In this document: piece after piece, positions 29,617-39,614 of the stretch
Position numbering within the stretch: position 1 is the first letter of the stretch
Layout of the letters: each line of letters opens with the position of its first letter
NCBI GenBank assembly: GCA_963696105.1
Contig: CAVOIP010000003.1
Coordinates: 335,949-399,948, forward strand
Origin: CAVRTM01 sp963696105
Lineage (GTDB): Bacteria; Actinomycetota; Actinomycetes; Actinomycetales; Dermatophilaceae
Length of the DNA: 64,000 bases
Direction: 5' to 3'
Program-made: the position numbers and the translations under genes
Notes under the pieces: generated by a model
Told to the model about the DNA's origin: nothing
Seen by the model: only the letters and a program-made list of their open reading frames with translations
Databases searched by the model: none

Positions 29617-32452
29617 TTGACCGTGCAGCAGCCGTCGGCGGAGCCGGCCGGCACCGACAGCGAGGCGGCTGAGCCGCCCTGGGTGCTGCCCCTGACGGAC
29701 ATCGGCGCGAGCCGGCTCGCGGAGGTCGGCGGCAAGGCGCTGCACCTCGCCGAGCTGCTGCGTGGCGGGTTCCGCGTCCCACCGGGCTTCTGCCTCACCA
29801 CCTCCGCCTACGAGCGCGCCACCGACCAGGCGTTGCTGCGCCGACGGCTGGAGGAGCTCGCGGCCACCCCCGGCAACGACGACACCGCGCTCAGCCGAGG
29901 TGCCGAGGCCGTCGCGAGCCTGGTGCGGGCGGCCGCGGTCCCGGACGAGGTCGAGGCGGACGTCGCGTCGTCGTACCGGCGGATGGGGCCGGGCGTCGCG
30001 GTGGCCGTGCGCTCGTCGGCCACCGCCGAGGACCTGCCGTTCGCCAGCTTCGCGGGCCAGCAGGACACGTACCTCGCCGTGGTCGGCGAGGCGGAGGTGA
30101 TGGACGCCGTACGGCGATGCTGGGCGTCGCTGTGGACCGAGCGCGCGGTCGCCTACCGGGCCAGGCAGGGCATCGACCCCCGTCGGGTCCGCATCGCCGT
30201 CGTCGTGCAGCAGATGGTCGACGCAGAGGTGGCCGGCGTGCTGTTCACCGCCGACCCGGTCACGGGCCGGCGCCGCCGCACCGTCATCGACGCCAGCCCC
30301 GGTCTCGGCGAGGCGGTGGTGTCGGGGGCGGTCAACCCCGACCACGTCATCGTCGACGCCGACAGCGGCACCGTCGTGGTCCGTCGCCGGGGAGACAAGC
30401 GGCTGGCCGTCCGGTCCCGACCCGGCGGAGGCACGATGCGCATCGAGGCGCCCCCGTCGCAGGACCGGTTCTGCCTGACCGACGGCCAGCTGCGCACGCT
30501 CACCGCCCTGGGGACGCGCGTCGAGCAGCACCTCGGCTCGCCACAGGACATCGAGTGGGCCATCGACGCCGACGGCATCCCTGGCTCACGCAGACCCGAC
30601 CGATCACGACGCTCTACCCCCTCCCGGCCGGCGCACCACCGCCGGGAGGAGGGCGACGGGTCTACTTCTGCCTCAGCGTCGCCCAGGGCCTCAACCAGCC
30701 CATCACGCCGATGGGCCTGGCGTCCTTCCGGCTCCTGGCGTCCTCCGTGGCCGCCCTGCTCGGCACGCCCGTGGCCGACCGTCGTGCCGGGCCGCCGATG
30801 TACGCCGACGCCGGCCAGCGACTGTTCGCGGACGTGACCGCCCTGCTCCGCAGCCGGGTGGGACGTTCCCTGACGCCCAGGGTGCTCGACCACATGGAGG
30901 CCCGGTCCGCGGTGATCCTGAGGGGCCTGCTCGGGGAACCCGACCTGAGCCTCACCCAGCGCTCGTGGCGCCCCTTCGCGCGCCGCGTGCTGCGCGTGTC
31001 AGCCGCGTACGGCGTGCCCGCGCAGGTGCTCCAGGCGGTCGTCAGCCCGGCGGCGACCCACCGGCGGCTCCTGCGGGCCGAGACGGACCTGCGGCGCCGC
31101 CTGGTGCCTCCGCCAGCCACCCGCCGGGCTCGGCCGGCTCGGCCGGCTCGGCCGGCTCGGCCGGAGACGCCCACCGACGGCTCCACCGAGCCGAGCAGCT
31201 GCTCGCGGCGGAGGTCGCGCCGCTCGTCCCACAGATCATGCCCGCTGCCGCCACCGGGTTCGCCCTGCTCGCCCTCGCCGTGCGGCTGCTGGGGTCGGAC
31301 GCCACGGGCGCCGAGGTGGGCAGCGCCCTTCGGGGGCTGCCGCACAACGTCACCACGACGATGGACCTGGACCTGTGGCGGCTGGCACAACACATCAGGG
31401 CCGACGGCGAGGCCGCCCGGTCGCTGCGGGAGCTGGGCCCCGACCGGCTGGCGGATGCGCTGCGGGCCGGCGCGTTGCCGCCAACGCTGCAGGACGGCCT
31501 CACGGGGTTCCTGGCCACCTACGGACACCGCTGCGTCGCCGAGGTCGACCTGGGTGTGCCTCGCTGGGCCGACGACCCGCGCTACGTCTTCGGCGTGCTG
31601 GCGAACTACCTGCGCCTGGAGGACCCGTCACTCGCGCCGGACGCCGTCTTCCGCCGCAGCGCCGAGGAGGCCGAGGCGATGGTTGCTGCCCTCGCCCGCC
31701 GGGCACGCCGACGCAGCCGGCTGCGCGCGCTGGCGATCCGGTTCGCCCTCGGGCGGGCCCGGCAGCTGGCCGGTGTCCGGGAGCTGCCCAAGGCGTGCCT
31801 GGTCCGCGCGCTGGCCGTCGCGCGCGCCGAGATCGCCACGGCGGGCGCGCACCTGGCCGGGGCCGGACGGCTGGAGAAGGCCGAGGACGTCTTCTTCCTG
31901 GATCTGGCCGAGGCCCACCGCGGGATCGACGGCGCCGACCTGCGCCCGCTGGTGGCCCACCGGCGGGAGAGCTTCGCCCAGGAGATGCGACGCACGCGGG
32001 TCCCCCGCGTCCTGCTCTCGGACGGCACCGAGCCCGAGGCGACAGCACCGGTCCGGGCCGATGACGATGGGCGGTCGCTGCGGGGCACCCCGGCGTCCGC
32101 GGGCACCGTCGCCGGGGTGGCACGGGTGGTCCTCGACCCGCTCGGGGCTCGTCTCGACCCGGGCGAGATCCTCGTGGCCCCGTCGACGGACCCGGGGTGG
32201 ACGCCCCTGTTCCTCACCGCCGGCGGCCTGGTCATGGAGATGGGCGGCGCCAACTCCCACGGCGCCGTGGTGGCCCGCGAGTACGGCATCCCCGCGGTCG
32301 TCGGTGTGGCCGGAGCCACGGAGCGCATCACGTCCGGCGACACCATCAGCGTCGACGGCGCCGCCGGGACGGTCGCCCTCGGGCCGGGGCGCCCCGGCCG
32401 TGAGGGGATCGACGCCGCAACCGACGGGCAGCGCTCCGCCGGTCACCCGTGA
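29617..32452 (+). pseudogene. PEP synthase / rifampin-phosphotransferase-like gene, frameshifted
   Basis: Start TTG 29617 (GGGAGG five bases upstream; GTG 29623 possible). The ATP-grasp domain has GGKALHLAELLRGGFRVP, VRSSATAEDLPFASFAGQQ and VFTADP; at about 30579 CCC stands where CCCC is expected, and the reading moves from DADGI to PWLTQTRPITTLYP. A second shift lies in the (GGCTCGGCC)n repeat around 31100-31160. The third part runs without break to GGANSHGAVVAREYGIPAVV, whose His is the phospho-carrier. With frames repaired the protein is about 945 residues with all three domains. The central region is not a typical PEP synthase; it might inactivate an antibiotic or make PEP. Residue conservation through both breaks argues for consensus error. 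Confidence 0.8.
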
Positions 32453-32482
32453 TGCCGTGTCGCACCGGTGACGGGCGGGCCG

Positions 32483-34117
32483 TCAGCCCCCGATCGCCCC
32501 GCCGGTGCCGGTGCTCGTGCGTGACGGGACGTGCAGTGCCGCGAGGTTGCCGCGGGCCGGATAGCGTTTGCCCATGGGGCCGGCAGCCATGGCCGAGAGC
32601 AGGTTGCGCGTCACCGTGCGGGCGAACATCACCGACCGGTCGGTGATGCCGTACTTGGGGTTCGTCCCCGCGAGGCCCTTGTTCCACAGCATCGACCCGA
32701 CGGCGAAGACCCCCGCCCCCGAGGGCGTGGAGTAGTACGTCACGTCCGACCACGTGCGCCGGCTGGGGCCGCAGGCGACCGGCGAGTGCGCCAGCACCTG
32801 CAGGTTGCCCGGGGTACCGGCCACGGGATAGGCACGGTCGATCTCGGTCCCCACCAGGCCTGCGTACGTCGTGCCCTTGCGGGCACCGGTGCCGCGGAAC
32901 AGGAACGAACCCGGGTCGTGCACCACGAGGGCACCCTGCGCGGGGAAGCACTCGTACAGCATGCCCACGAGGCTGTTCTCCGGCTTGGCCTGCGGACCCT
33001 GCCGCCACATCGCGGTCGTGCTGGCGGAGTGCTTCACCGGGTCGAGGGCCGCGGACTTGTATCCGACCACCAGCCTGTCCGCCCCAAGTGCGGTGGGCTG
33101 CAGGCGGATTCGCCAGTAGACGGCGTTGGCGCCCATGAACGCCAGGTTCACGCCGTGGTCCCGCGCCGCGGTGACCCGCTGCCGCATCGCGGTCGTCCAG
33201 TACTCGTCGTGGCCGAGCGAGACCAGGCCGCGGGCACCGTCCAGGACGCGCGTGCTGTGCTCGAGGTCGACGTTGGTGAGGTAGGCCAGGGGAAGGTTGG
33301 CCCGCTCCGCCTCGGCGATGATGGACTGCTCGTAGTTGGTGACGATCCGGGCGCCGTTGTTGTCGTACGGCCGGTCGAAGCTGACGGCGTGGGCACGGGT
33401 GCCGAAGTTGTTGCCCGGCCCGCCGTACAGCGAGTAGCCACCCCAGGCGTTGTACGCCTGGTAGGTGGTCACGGCGTTCACCAGCACCAGCCGCCCCTGC
33501 ACCCCGCCCGACCGGACGGTGACGGGGATGTACTTGCCCAGCCCCCGGTTGTCGGTGAGCCGCAGCAGGTAGGTGCCCTCCGGCCAGCCGTGCGTGTCCA
33601 GGGTCGCCGACCGGCGCCAGTGGGTGGTCACCGTGTGACGGGCGTCGATGCTGCGGGCGCCCTGGACGGTGCCCCGCAGCACCGGGGAGGACGACACGAG
33701 GCGGGCGCGGGCGCCGCCGTACCAGCCGAGCCGGAAGGCCCGGACGGTGTAGGAGCGCGCGGTGGTGGAGACGTAGAGGTGCAGCGGCTCGCCGGGGCGG
33801 ATGCTGACCCGGTCGGCATAGCCCGCGAGCTGGGTGTCGCTGGCCACCGCAGCAGCCTTGATCCGCCACGCGGTGGTGCCCTTCCTCGCGTTCTCCCGGC
33901 CCACCCACCCGGCGCCGACGTCCCCAGCGGCGCCGGCCACGGCACCCGGAGCCGCAGGGCTCCGGTCCCCCGGAGCCGGCCTCGCCGCGCGCTGCGCTGC
34001 CGGTCCGCACGCCCCGGCAGCGAGCACCGCCGCTGCGGCCGCGAGGCCGGCTGCCCACCGTCGGACCCGGCGGGTCGGCTCGGCGTGGCGGGGTCCTGCG
34101 TTCCACCGCTCAGTCAT
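32483..34117 (-). CDS. Lipoprotein with DMFase large-subunit-like domain
   Basis: 544 residues, ATG 34117 with AGGGAG seven bases upstream. Signal peptide and lipobox LAAGAC at about 37. From about residue 85 it reads AWRIKAAAVASDTQLAGYAD then RPGEPLHLYVSTTA and FRLGWYGGARARLV, an N-terminal beta-domain, followed by YQAYNAWGGYSLYG, FDRPYDNNGA, VSLGHDEYWT and MGANAVYWR, which match the glutamine-amidotransferase-like domain of N,N-dimethylformamidase large subunit. Actinobacteria carry many secreted relatives of unknown substrate. The gene stops 30 bp from the opposing PEP-synthase-like gene. Confidence 0.87.
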   Translation of the reverse strand: MTERWNAGPRHAEPTRRVRRWAAGLAAAAAVLAAGACGPAAQRAARPAPGDRSPAAPGAVAGAAGDVGAGWVGRENARKGTTAWRIKAAAVASDTQLAGYADRVSIRPGEPLHLYVSTTARSYTVRAFRLGWYGGARARLVSSSPVLRGTVQGARSIDARHTVTTHWRRSATLDTHGWPEGTYLLRLTDNRGLGKYIPVTVRSGGVQGRLVLVNAVTTYQAYNAWGGYSLYGGPGNNFGTRAHAVSFDRPYDNNGARIVTNYEQSIIAEAERANLPLAYLTNVDLEHSTRVLDGARGLVSLGHDEYWTTAMRQRVTAARDHGVNLAFMGANAVYWRIRLQPTALGADRLVVGYKSAALDPVKHSASTTAMWRQGPQAKPENSLVGMLYECFPAQGALVVHDPGSFLFRGTGARKGTTYAGLVGTEIDRAYPVAGTPGNLQVLAHSPVACGPSRRTWSDVTYYSTPSGAGVFAVGSMLWNKGLAGTNPKYGITDRSVMFARTVTRNLLSAMAAGPMGKRYPARGNLAALHVPSRTSTGTGGAIGG

Positions 34118-34469
34118 GAGCTGCTCCCTGGGTGCGCGTGGTGGGTGTGGTCGTGGTCCCCCGGTGGTGCCCGGAGGAGCGCGGCCGAGCCGGCCAGCTC
34201 AGGGTATCGACCGTGGCGTCGCGAAGGAGCGGCGGGCGCGCCGCGCACGCTCCAGCGACAGCCCCCTCAGACGCGGTGGCGCGGGTACGCCACCTTCGAC
34301 AGGCCGGTGCCATCGGCTGGGAGAACGCTGGGCGTCACGTCGTACTTTGCGGCGACATCGATCGGTAGGTGATGCTCTGCTTCGTCGCGGACGACAGGAC
34401 CGGAATGCCCCACGCGCTGATGCGGATGCACCGCGTCGTCACCCTGAAGTAGCCCGCCGCCCGGCGCCC
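34118..34469. other. Gene-free stretch
   Basis: About 350 bp between the DMFase-like gene start and the FMN reductase stop. A 26-codon frame at 34372-34452 is preceded immediately by a stop and has no ribosome site; I do not call it. The segment should hold the promoter of the lipoprotein gene. No repeat or hairpin of note. Confidence 0.5.
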
Positions 34470-35084
34470 TCAGCCACCCGCGAGCAGGCTCTCGAACGAC
34501 GGCGCGTCGGCGTACGGCTCGGGAGCCTGCACAGGTGGCTGCTGCACGACCAGGGACGCGAGCTGCCCTGCGGCGCGGTCGATCCGCGTGCCGAGTGCCT
34601 GTCCGGACGTGCCGCCGGAGGCCCAGTCCTCCGAGGCCGCGTACACCCCCGTGGGCACGACCAGCGACTGCAGGTACGCGAACAGCGGGCGCATGGCGTG
34701 GTCCAGGACGAGGGAGTGCCGGGCCGTGCCGCCGGTCGCACCGAGCAGGACCGGCCTGCCGGTCAGGGCCCCCGGCTCCAGCACGTCGAAGAACGACTTG
34801 AACAACCCGCTGTACGACGCGTTGAAGGTCGGGGTGACGGCGACCACGCCGTCGGCGTGCGACACGCGCTCCACCGCGTCGCGCAGGTCGCCGGCAGGAA
34901 AGCCCGTCAGCACCGCGTTGGCGAGGTCGTGGGCGAGGTCGCGCAGCTCGACCACGTCGACCGTGACGACCTCACCCCGGGCCTCGAGCGCCCGCCGGGT
35001 GGCAGCAGCCAGACGGTCCGCGAGCAGCCGGGTCGACGACGGCTGGCCGAGGCCCGCCGACACGACGAGGAGGCGGCGGCTCAT
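34470..35084 (-). CDS. NAD(P)H-dependent FMN reductase, CE1759 type
   Basis: 204 residues. Flavodoxin-like fold: RRLLVVSAGLGQPSSTRLLA binds the FMN phosphate, then VAVTPTFNASYSGLFKSFFD and GATGGTARHSL close the site. Its ATG overlaps the stop of the upstream flavin oxidoreductase by four bases (ATGA, 35081-35084), so the two are coupled. It should supply reduced FMN to the neighbour. The pairing of this reductase type with an LLM-class oxidoreductase is a recurrent actinobacterial arrangement. Confidence 0.9.
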   Translation of the reverse strand: MSRRLLVVSAGLGQPSSTRLLADRLAAATRRALEARGEVVTVDVVELRDLAHDLANAVLTGFPAGDLRDAVERVSHADGVVAVTPTFNASYSGLFKSFFDVLEPGALTGRPVLLGATGGTARHSLVLDHAMRPLFAYLQSLVVPTGVYAASEDWASGGTSGQALGTRIDRAAGQLASLVVQQPPVQAPEPYADAPSFESLLAGG

Positions 35085-36214
35085 CGCGCGCCCGCCACGT
35101 CCGCGGCGGACCGCTCGGCGGAAGCCCGCTCGGCGGAAGCCCGCTCGACGGCGGCCCGCAGGTGCTGGTGGGTCGGAGCCTCCGGCACGTGCGCCGGGCG
35201 CAGGGCGTCGAGCTCCTTGCGCAGCACCGGCACCACCTGCTCACCGAGCAGGTCCAGCTGCTCCAGCACCGTCTTCAGCGGCAGCCCGGCGTGGTCCATG
35301 AGGAACAGCTGGCGTTGGTAGTCCCCGAAGTGCTCGCGGAACGTCAGCGTCCGGTCGATGACCTCCTGGGGGCTGCCCACCGTCAGCGGCGTCTGCTCGG
35401 TGAACTCCTCCAGGGACGGCCCGTGCCCGTAGACCGGCGCGTTGTCGAAGTAGGGCCGGAACTCCCGCACCGCGTCCTGGCTGTTGGGGCGGATGAACAC
35501 CTGGCCACCGAGGCCGACGATCGCCTGGTCGGCCGATCCGTGGCCGTAGTGCTCGAACCGCCGACGGTAGAAGTCGATCAGCCGGACGTAGTGGTCCTTG
35601 GGCCAGAAGATGTGGTTGGCGAAGAAGCCGTCGCCGTAGTAGGCCGCCTGCTCGGCGATCTCGGGGCTGCGGATGGACCCGTGCCACACGAACGGCGGCA
35701 CGTCGTCCAGGGGACGGGGCGTGGAGGTGAAGGACTGCAACGGCGTGCGGAAGCGGCCCTCCCAGTCGACGGCCTCCTCGCGCCAGAGCCGGCGCAGCAG
35801 GGCGTAGTTCTCCACTGCGAGCGGGATGCCCTCGCGGATGTCCTTGCCGAACCACGGGTAGACCGGGCCGGTGTTGCCGCGGCCCATCATCAGGTCGACC
35901 CGCCCGTCCGCGAGGTGCTGCAGCATCGCGTAGTCCTCGGCGATCTTGACCGGGTCGTTGGTCGTGATCAGCGTGGTGGAGGTCGACAGCACCAGGCGGC
36001 TCGTCCTCGCCGCGATGTAGCCCAGCATGGTCGTCGGTGAGGACGGCACGAAGGGCGGGTTGTGGTGCTCGCCGCTGGCGAACACGTCGAGCCCGACCTC
36101 CTCGGCCTTGAGCGCGATGGTCACCATGGCCTTGATCCGCTCGGCCTCCGTCGGCGTGCGCCCGGTGACGGGGTCGGTCGTGACGTCGCCCACCGTGAAG
36201 ATCCCGAACTGCAT
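35081..36214 (-). CDS. LLM class flavin-dependent oxidoreductase (luciferase-like)
   Basis: 377 residues, ATG 36214 with GAGGGAG six bases upstream. TIM-barrel monooxygenase with FASGEHHNPPFVPSSP, VLSTSTTLITTNDPVKIAED and LMMGRGNTGPVYPWFG, all in the FMN-binding cup of bacterial luciferase relatives. The last 40 residues are extra and contain ERASAERASAERSA, a degenerate heptad that may be disordered. It oxidises a small organic molecule with FMNH2 from the coupled reductase; the substrate cannot be told. A -10-like TACGAT (36244-36239, minus strand) lies upstream. Confidence 0.9.
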   Translation of the reverse strand: MQFGIFTVGDVTTDPVTGRTPTEAERIKAMVTIALKAEEVGLDVFASGEHHNPPFVPSSPTTMLGYIAARTSRLVLSTSTTLITTNDPVKIAEDYAMLQHLADGRVDLMMGRGNTGPVYPWFGKDIREGIPLAVENYALLRRLWREEAVDWEGRFRTPLQSFTSTPRPLDDVPPFVWHGSIRSPEIAEQAAYYGDGFFANHIFWPKDHYVRLIDFYRRRFEHYGHGSADQAIVGLGGQVFIRPNSQDAVREFRPYFDNAPVYGHGPSLEEFTEQTPLTVGSPQEVIDRTLTFREHFGDYQRQLFLMDHAGLPLKTVLEQLDLLGEQVVPVLRKELDALRPAHVPEAPTHQHLRAAVERASAERASAERSAADVAGAR

Positions 36215-36289
36215 GCTGGCTCCCTCGCTCGCCCGTATCGTACAGAATTCAACTACTGCGCGAACGACGCGGCGGTGCGGGGTATTCCG

Positions 36290-36859
36290 TCAGGCGGTGG
36301 GGGTCGACGTCCGCCCCGGGGAGCCGGTCCCGGGGCCGTGGCCCGTCGGCGCGTCCGTCGAGGCCGGCTCCTGCCCCGCCACCCCGAGCTTGCGCGCCAC
36401 GACACGCCGCCGGGCGAACCGCTGCCGCTGCTTCTCCGCCAGGGCGTCGGCCCGCTCGATCAGCGCCGTGGTGGGTGGGTCGTCCCGCTCGCGCGGGTCG
36501 CCCTCGGCCGCCTCCTGGCGGACGACGTTGTGGATGGCCCATTCCGGGATCCCCGTGGCCTGGGACAGCGTCACCAGCCACTCCGCGCGCTCCGGGCTGG
36601 GCCGGTTGCCCAGGCGCACCTTCAGGACGTCGATCCAGAGCGAGTGCCAGACCTTGGTCAGCTCCTGTGCCCGGCCGGCCACGGCCTGCTCGTACTGCTG
36701 CTGCGCCCCGGCGAAAGCCTGCTCGACCTCCGTCTTGTGCCCCGCGTCGACCGGCGTTCCCTCGGCCGCCGCCTCGCTGACGCGTTCGAGCTCGCTGCGC
36801 CGCTCGTCGGCTGCGCGCTCCAGGTCCGCGATCGGGTCGCGGGTGGGGTCCTCGTCCAT
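36290..36859 (-). CDS. Coiled-coil protein of unknown function
   Basis: 189 residues, ATG 36859, weak GGGA site. Residues 10-75 are rich in Glu, Ala and Gln with heptad spacing (ADLERAADERRSELERV; EQAFAGAQQQYEQAVAG), followed by a more ordered part with WHSLWIDVLKVRLGNRPSPE and GIPEWAIHNVV, then a Pro/Gly tail. The middle section resembles a short actinobacterial domain of unknown role. It stands alone, transcribed away from the flavin oxidoreductase promoter region. Soluble, no signal peptide. Confidence 0.65.
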   Translation of the reverse strand: MDEDPTRDPIADLERAADERRSELERVSEAAAEGTPVDAGHKTEVEQAFAGAQQQYEQAVAGRAQELTKVWHSLWIDVLKVRLGNRPSPERAEWLVTLSQATGIPEWAIHNVVRQEAAEGDPRERDDPPTTALIERADALAEKQRQRFARRRVVARKLGVAGQEPASTDAPTGHGPGTGSPGRTSTPTA

Positions 36860-37006
36860 GCCAGTCCCTTCGGCCGTACGGCGGGGTCCCCACCATGGTG
36901 CCTCCAGGGCGCCGGCGGCAACACCGTCCGGACCGCGGGCAGGTGGGGCCCGTTTCTTCCGGGACCCACCTACCCCGTCGGCACCGGGGGCACGCGTCCC
37001 CCGGTC

Positions 37007-37555
37007 TCAGCCGGTGAACCGCCCGAGGATCCCCTTCTTGACCTCGGTGGGCCGCTGCTGCTCCCCCGCGAACGAGCTGACGACGACCAGGGCGCCGGTC
37101 AGGGCGGGCACCAGCCACTGCAGCACCTTCAGCTGCCTCTGCGCCTTGGCGACGTCCTCCGGGGTCGCGACGCTGGGCTCGGTGCCGGACTCCACCGGCA
37201 CGTCGCCGTGCGTGGAGACCTTGCGGCCCAGCACCCGGCTGTACGCGGTGACGGCCAGGGCCGCGAGGGTGAGGGACGTCTTGACGACCGACATGGTCGC
37301 GACGCCCTGCTGCAGCTTGATCCGCTCGGCGTTGCCCCCGAGCTGGACGGCGCTGCCGGCCAGGTAGGCGCCGATGGCCGCGCCGTTGACCGGCGTCCAC
37401 CGGTCCCAGCCGGCGTTCACGACGCGCCCGGTGCTGGCCTGGTCGGCAGCCTGCCCGGCGGCGGCGTTGAGGGCCACGGCGTTGGCGAGGGTCCCTCCGA
37501 ACCACGCCGCCAGGCCGACGTCGTGCAGCGAGCGGGAGACGGTGTTGGTGGACAT
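37007..37555 (-). CDS. Small membrane protein, conserved in actinobacteria
   Basis: 182 residues from ATG 37555 (AGGAGA seven bases upstream). SRSLHDVGLAAWFGGTLANA opens the protein and looks like the signature of an uncharacterised actinobacterial family. Hydrophobic segments lie at about 15-32, 58-75, 85-108 and 140-160 (VLQWLVPALTGALVVVSS). It resembles heavy-metal or superoxide-response membrane proteins by shape only. Alone on its strand; downstream gene begins 150 bp away in the same direction of reading. Confidence 0.72.
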   Translation of the reverse strand: MSTNTVSRSLHDVGLAAWFGGTLANAVALNAAAGQAADQASTGRVVNAGWDRWTPVNGAAIGAYLAGSAVQLGGNAERIKLQQGVATMSVVKTSLTLAALAVTAYSRVLGRKVSTHGDVPVESGTEPSVATPEDVAKAQRQLKVLQWLVPALTGALVVVSSFAGEQQRPTEVKKGILGRFTG

Positions 37556-37660
37556 GGGTTCTCCTAGGGTCGGGTTCACGGTCGGTGGACCTGCCATACC
37601 CCTTGGGCCCAGGGGCAACCGGCACCGCCCAGCCCCCGGCTCGCGGGCCGGGAGCCGCCC

Positions 37661-39478
37661 TCAGGGGGCGACGAGCTCGGAGCTGCGGCGCGGGCGCAGC
37701 GCCGCCTCGACCTGCGGGGCCTGGATCACCAGCAGGGCGATGTCGTCGGCGGCGTGCTGGTCCTGGAAGTCCAGCACCGCCGCCAGCACGCGGTCGGTCA
37801 GCCCGGCGGCCGTCAGGCCGGCCGCGTCCTGCAGCACCCGGACGAGCCCGTCCTCCCCGAAGAACTCCGCGCCGCGGCGGGCCTCGGTCACCCCGTCGGT
37901 GTAGAAGAGCAGCGCGTCGCCGGGCCCGAGGCTCACGGTCGACTCGTGCAGGCTGGTGTCGGCGACCAGACCCACCGCGGTGCCGGCACGACCGACCGCA
38001 CGCACGGCACCGCTGTCGGCCCGGACCAGCATGGGGTGGGGGTGCCCACCCAGCACGAACCTGACGGTCACCTTCTCCGCCGCCGCCGTGAATCGGCCGT
38101 GCGCCACCGTGAGGTAGGTCTCCTCCGCGCCGCTGGCGAGCAGGTGCTCGTTGAGCTGGGCGACGCTGCGCCGCGGGCCGGTGTCCCGGGAGCTGAGCGC
38201 ACGCAGGGTGTAGCGCGCCAGCGCGGTGACCGCGGCCGCAGGGGCGCCCTTGCCGCTGACGTCACCGATGGCGAAGCCCCAGGCGGCTCCGCAGGCGAAG
38301 ACGTCGTAGAAGTCGCCTCCGACCTCGTGTCCGAGACCTGCCGGGCGGTACGCCGCCGCGAGCCGCACCCCTGCGGGGTCGGGCAGGACGTCGGGCCGCA
38401 GCGACCGGCTCAACGTGTCGGCGATCCTCGCCTGCGCGGCGTGCAGCGCCGAGACCTCACGCTCCGAGCGGCGGCGGTCGGTCACGTCGCGCAGGACCAG
38501 CAGTCGCCCCTTGGGGCGGCCATGGCGGTCCGGCAGCTCGCTGGCCTGCACCTCGTAGTCGAGGCAGGCCCCCTCCACCTCCAGGCTGACCTCGCCGGCC
38601 TCGGCGCCGCCCGCCCACGGCAGCAGCCGTTCCGGCAGGGCCATCGCCCGCCGGCCGGCGGGCCCCGCGCCCAGCACCCGCTCCCCGGCCGGGTTGGCCT
38701 CGACCAGGTGACCGAACATGTCCAGCAGCAGGACCGCGTCGCTCATGCCCGCGACGATCTGGCGGTAGGCGACGGGCGCGAGGCGCAGCAGATGCTGGCG
38801 GAACATGCCCCACGCCAGGACCGCAGCGGCGACGGTGAAGGCGACCGGGGTGAGGTCCACGGTGTCCAGCGGCGGAATCGCGAAGTTGTAGCCCAGGTTG
38901 GCCACCCATGGCAGGAGCGCGGCCCCGGTGAGCACCGCGGCCTGCACCCCGTAGGCGCGGGAGCGGCGCAGCAGGGACACGATGAAGGCGGCGGTGGCAC
39001 CGACCATCAGGACGTCGAGGTAGGCCAGGTGCACCCAGAACAGGGGGCCGGCCGACACGAAGTACGGACGGCCCCGGCGCACGTCGGCCGGGTCCAGGAA
39101 CCGCACGAGGTCGTGGGTGGCCGGCACCGCGAGCGCCGCCAGCAGCAGCACCGGCTCCACCGCCAGCAGCGCCACCAGCCGCGGTGTCACGCGTCGGGAG
39201 TGGCCGGTCCAGCACAGCACGAAGGCCAGCCACGAGGGCACGAGCGCGCCGATGCCGAGGTACTTCAGGTCGCCCCAGTGGATGCTGTGCTCCAGGCTCG
39301 AGAGCAGCTCGGCGGCGTACGTGAGGTTCCAGACCGTCAGCGCCAGCAGGACGGCGGTGAGGGCACGCCCGGCTCCTCCCTGGCGCCGGGACCAGACGAA
39401 GAGGGCCAGGACGAGGTCGCCGAGGGCGCAGGCGCCCATTCCCAGGGCGGCTCCGTCCACTCCGCGCACGAGTGTCAC
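37661..39478 (-). CDS. 7TM-sensor / PAS / SpoIIE-type serine phosphatase
   Basis: 605 residues from GTG 39478, but GTG 39469 three codons later has the better ribosome site (AGGAAGG, eight bases). Seven helices fill 10-225 and match the histidine-kinase-type 7TM N-terminal sensor (VWNLTYAAELLSS, WGDLKYLGIGALVPSW). A PAS domain follows (MSDAVLLLDMFGHLVEANPAG, about 245-350), then the SpoIIE/PP2C domain (about 375-595) with GHEVGGDFYDVF, GDVSGKG, YTDGVTE and DDIALLV. It is the second of three such phosphatases here, and again has no anti-sigma partner beside it. Confidence 0.9.
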   Translation of the reverse strand: MTLVRGVDGAALGMGACALGDLVLALFVWSRRQGGAGRALTAVLLALTVWNLTYAAELLSSLEHSIHWGDLKYLGIGALVPSWLAFVLCWTGHSRRVTPRLVALLAVEPVLLLAALAVPATHDLVRFLDPADVRRGRPYFVSAGPLFWVHLAYLDVLMVGATAAFIVSLLRRSRAYGVQAAVLTGAALLPWVANLGYNFAIPPLDTVDLTPVAFTVAAAVLAWGMFRQHLLRLAPVAYRQIVAGMSDAVLLLDMFGHLVEANPAGERVLGAGPAGRRAMALPERLLPWAGGAEAGEVSLEVEGACLDYEVQASELPDRHGRPKGRLLVLRDVTDRRRSEREVSALHAAQARIADTLSRSLRPDVLPDPAGVRLAAAYRPAGLGHEVGGDFYDVFACGAAWGFAIGDVSGKGAPAAAVTALARYTLRALSSRDTGPRRSVAQLNEHLLASGAEETYLTVAHGRFTAAAEKVTVRFVLGGHPHPMLVRADSGAVRAVGRAGTAVGLVADTSLHESTVSLGPGDALLFYTDGVTEARRGAEFFGEDGLVRVLQDAAGLTAAGLTDRVLAAVLDFQDQHAADDIALLVIQAPQVEAALRPRRSSELVAP

Positions 39479-39614
39479 CTTCCTGCGGTGCCGGCCGCTC
39501 GACAGAGGAGGTCAGCCACCGGGCAGAGGCCGCCCTGTCCGCAGTTCGGGACAGCAGAACTCTAGGGCGCGGCACCGCCCACGCTCAGGAAAACGGCACT
39601 TTTCGCCGGCGCCC

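Noticed and set aside
34372..34452. 26-codon frame
   Set aside because: Stop immediately upstream, no ribosome site, no homologue in memory.
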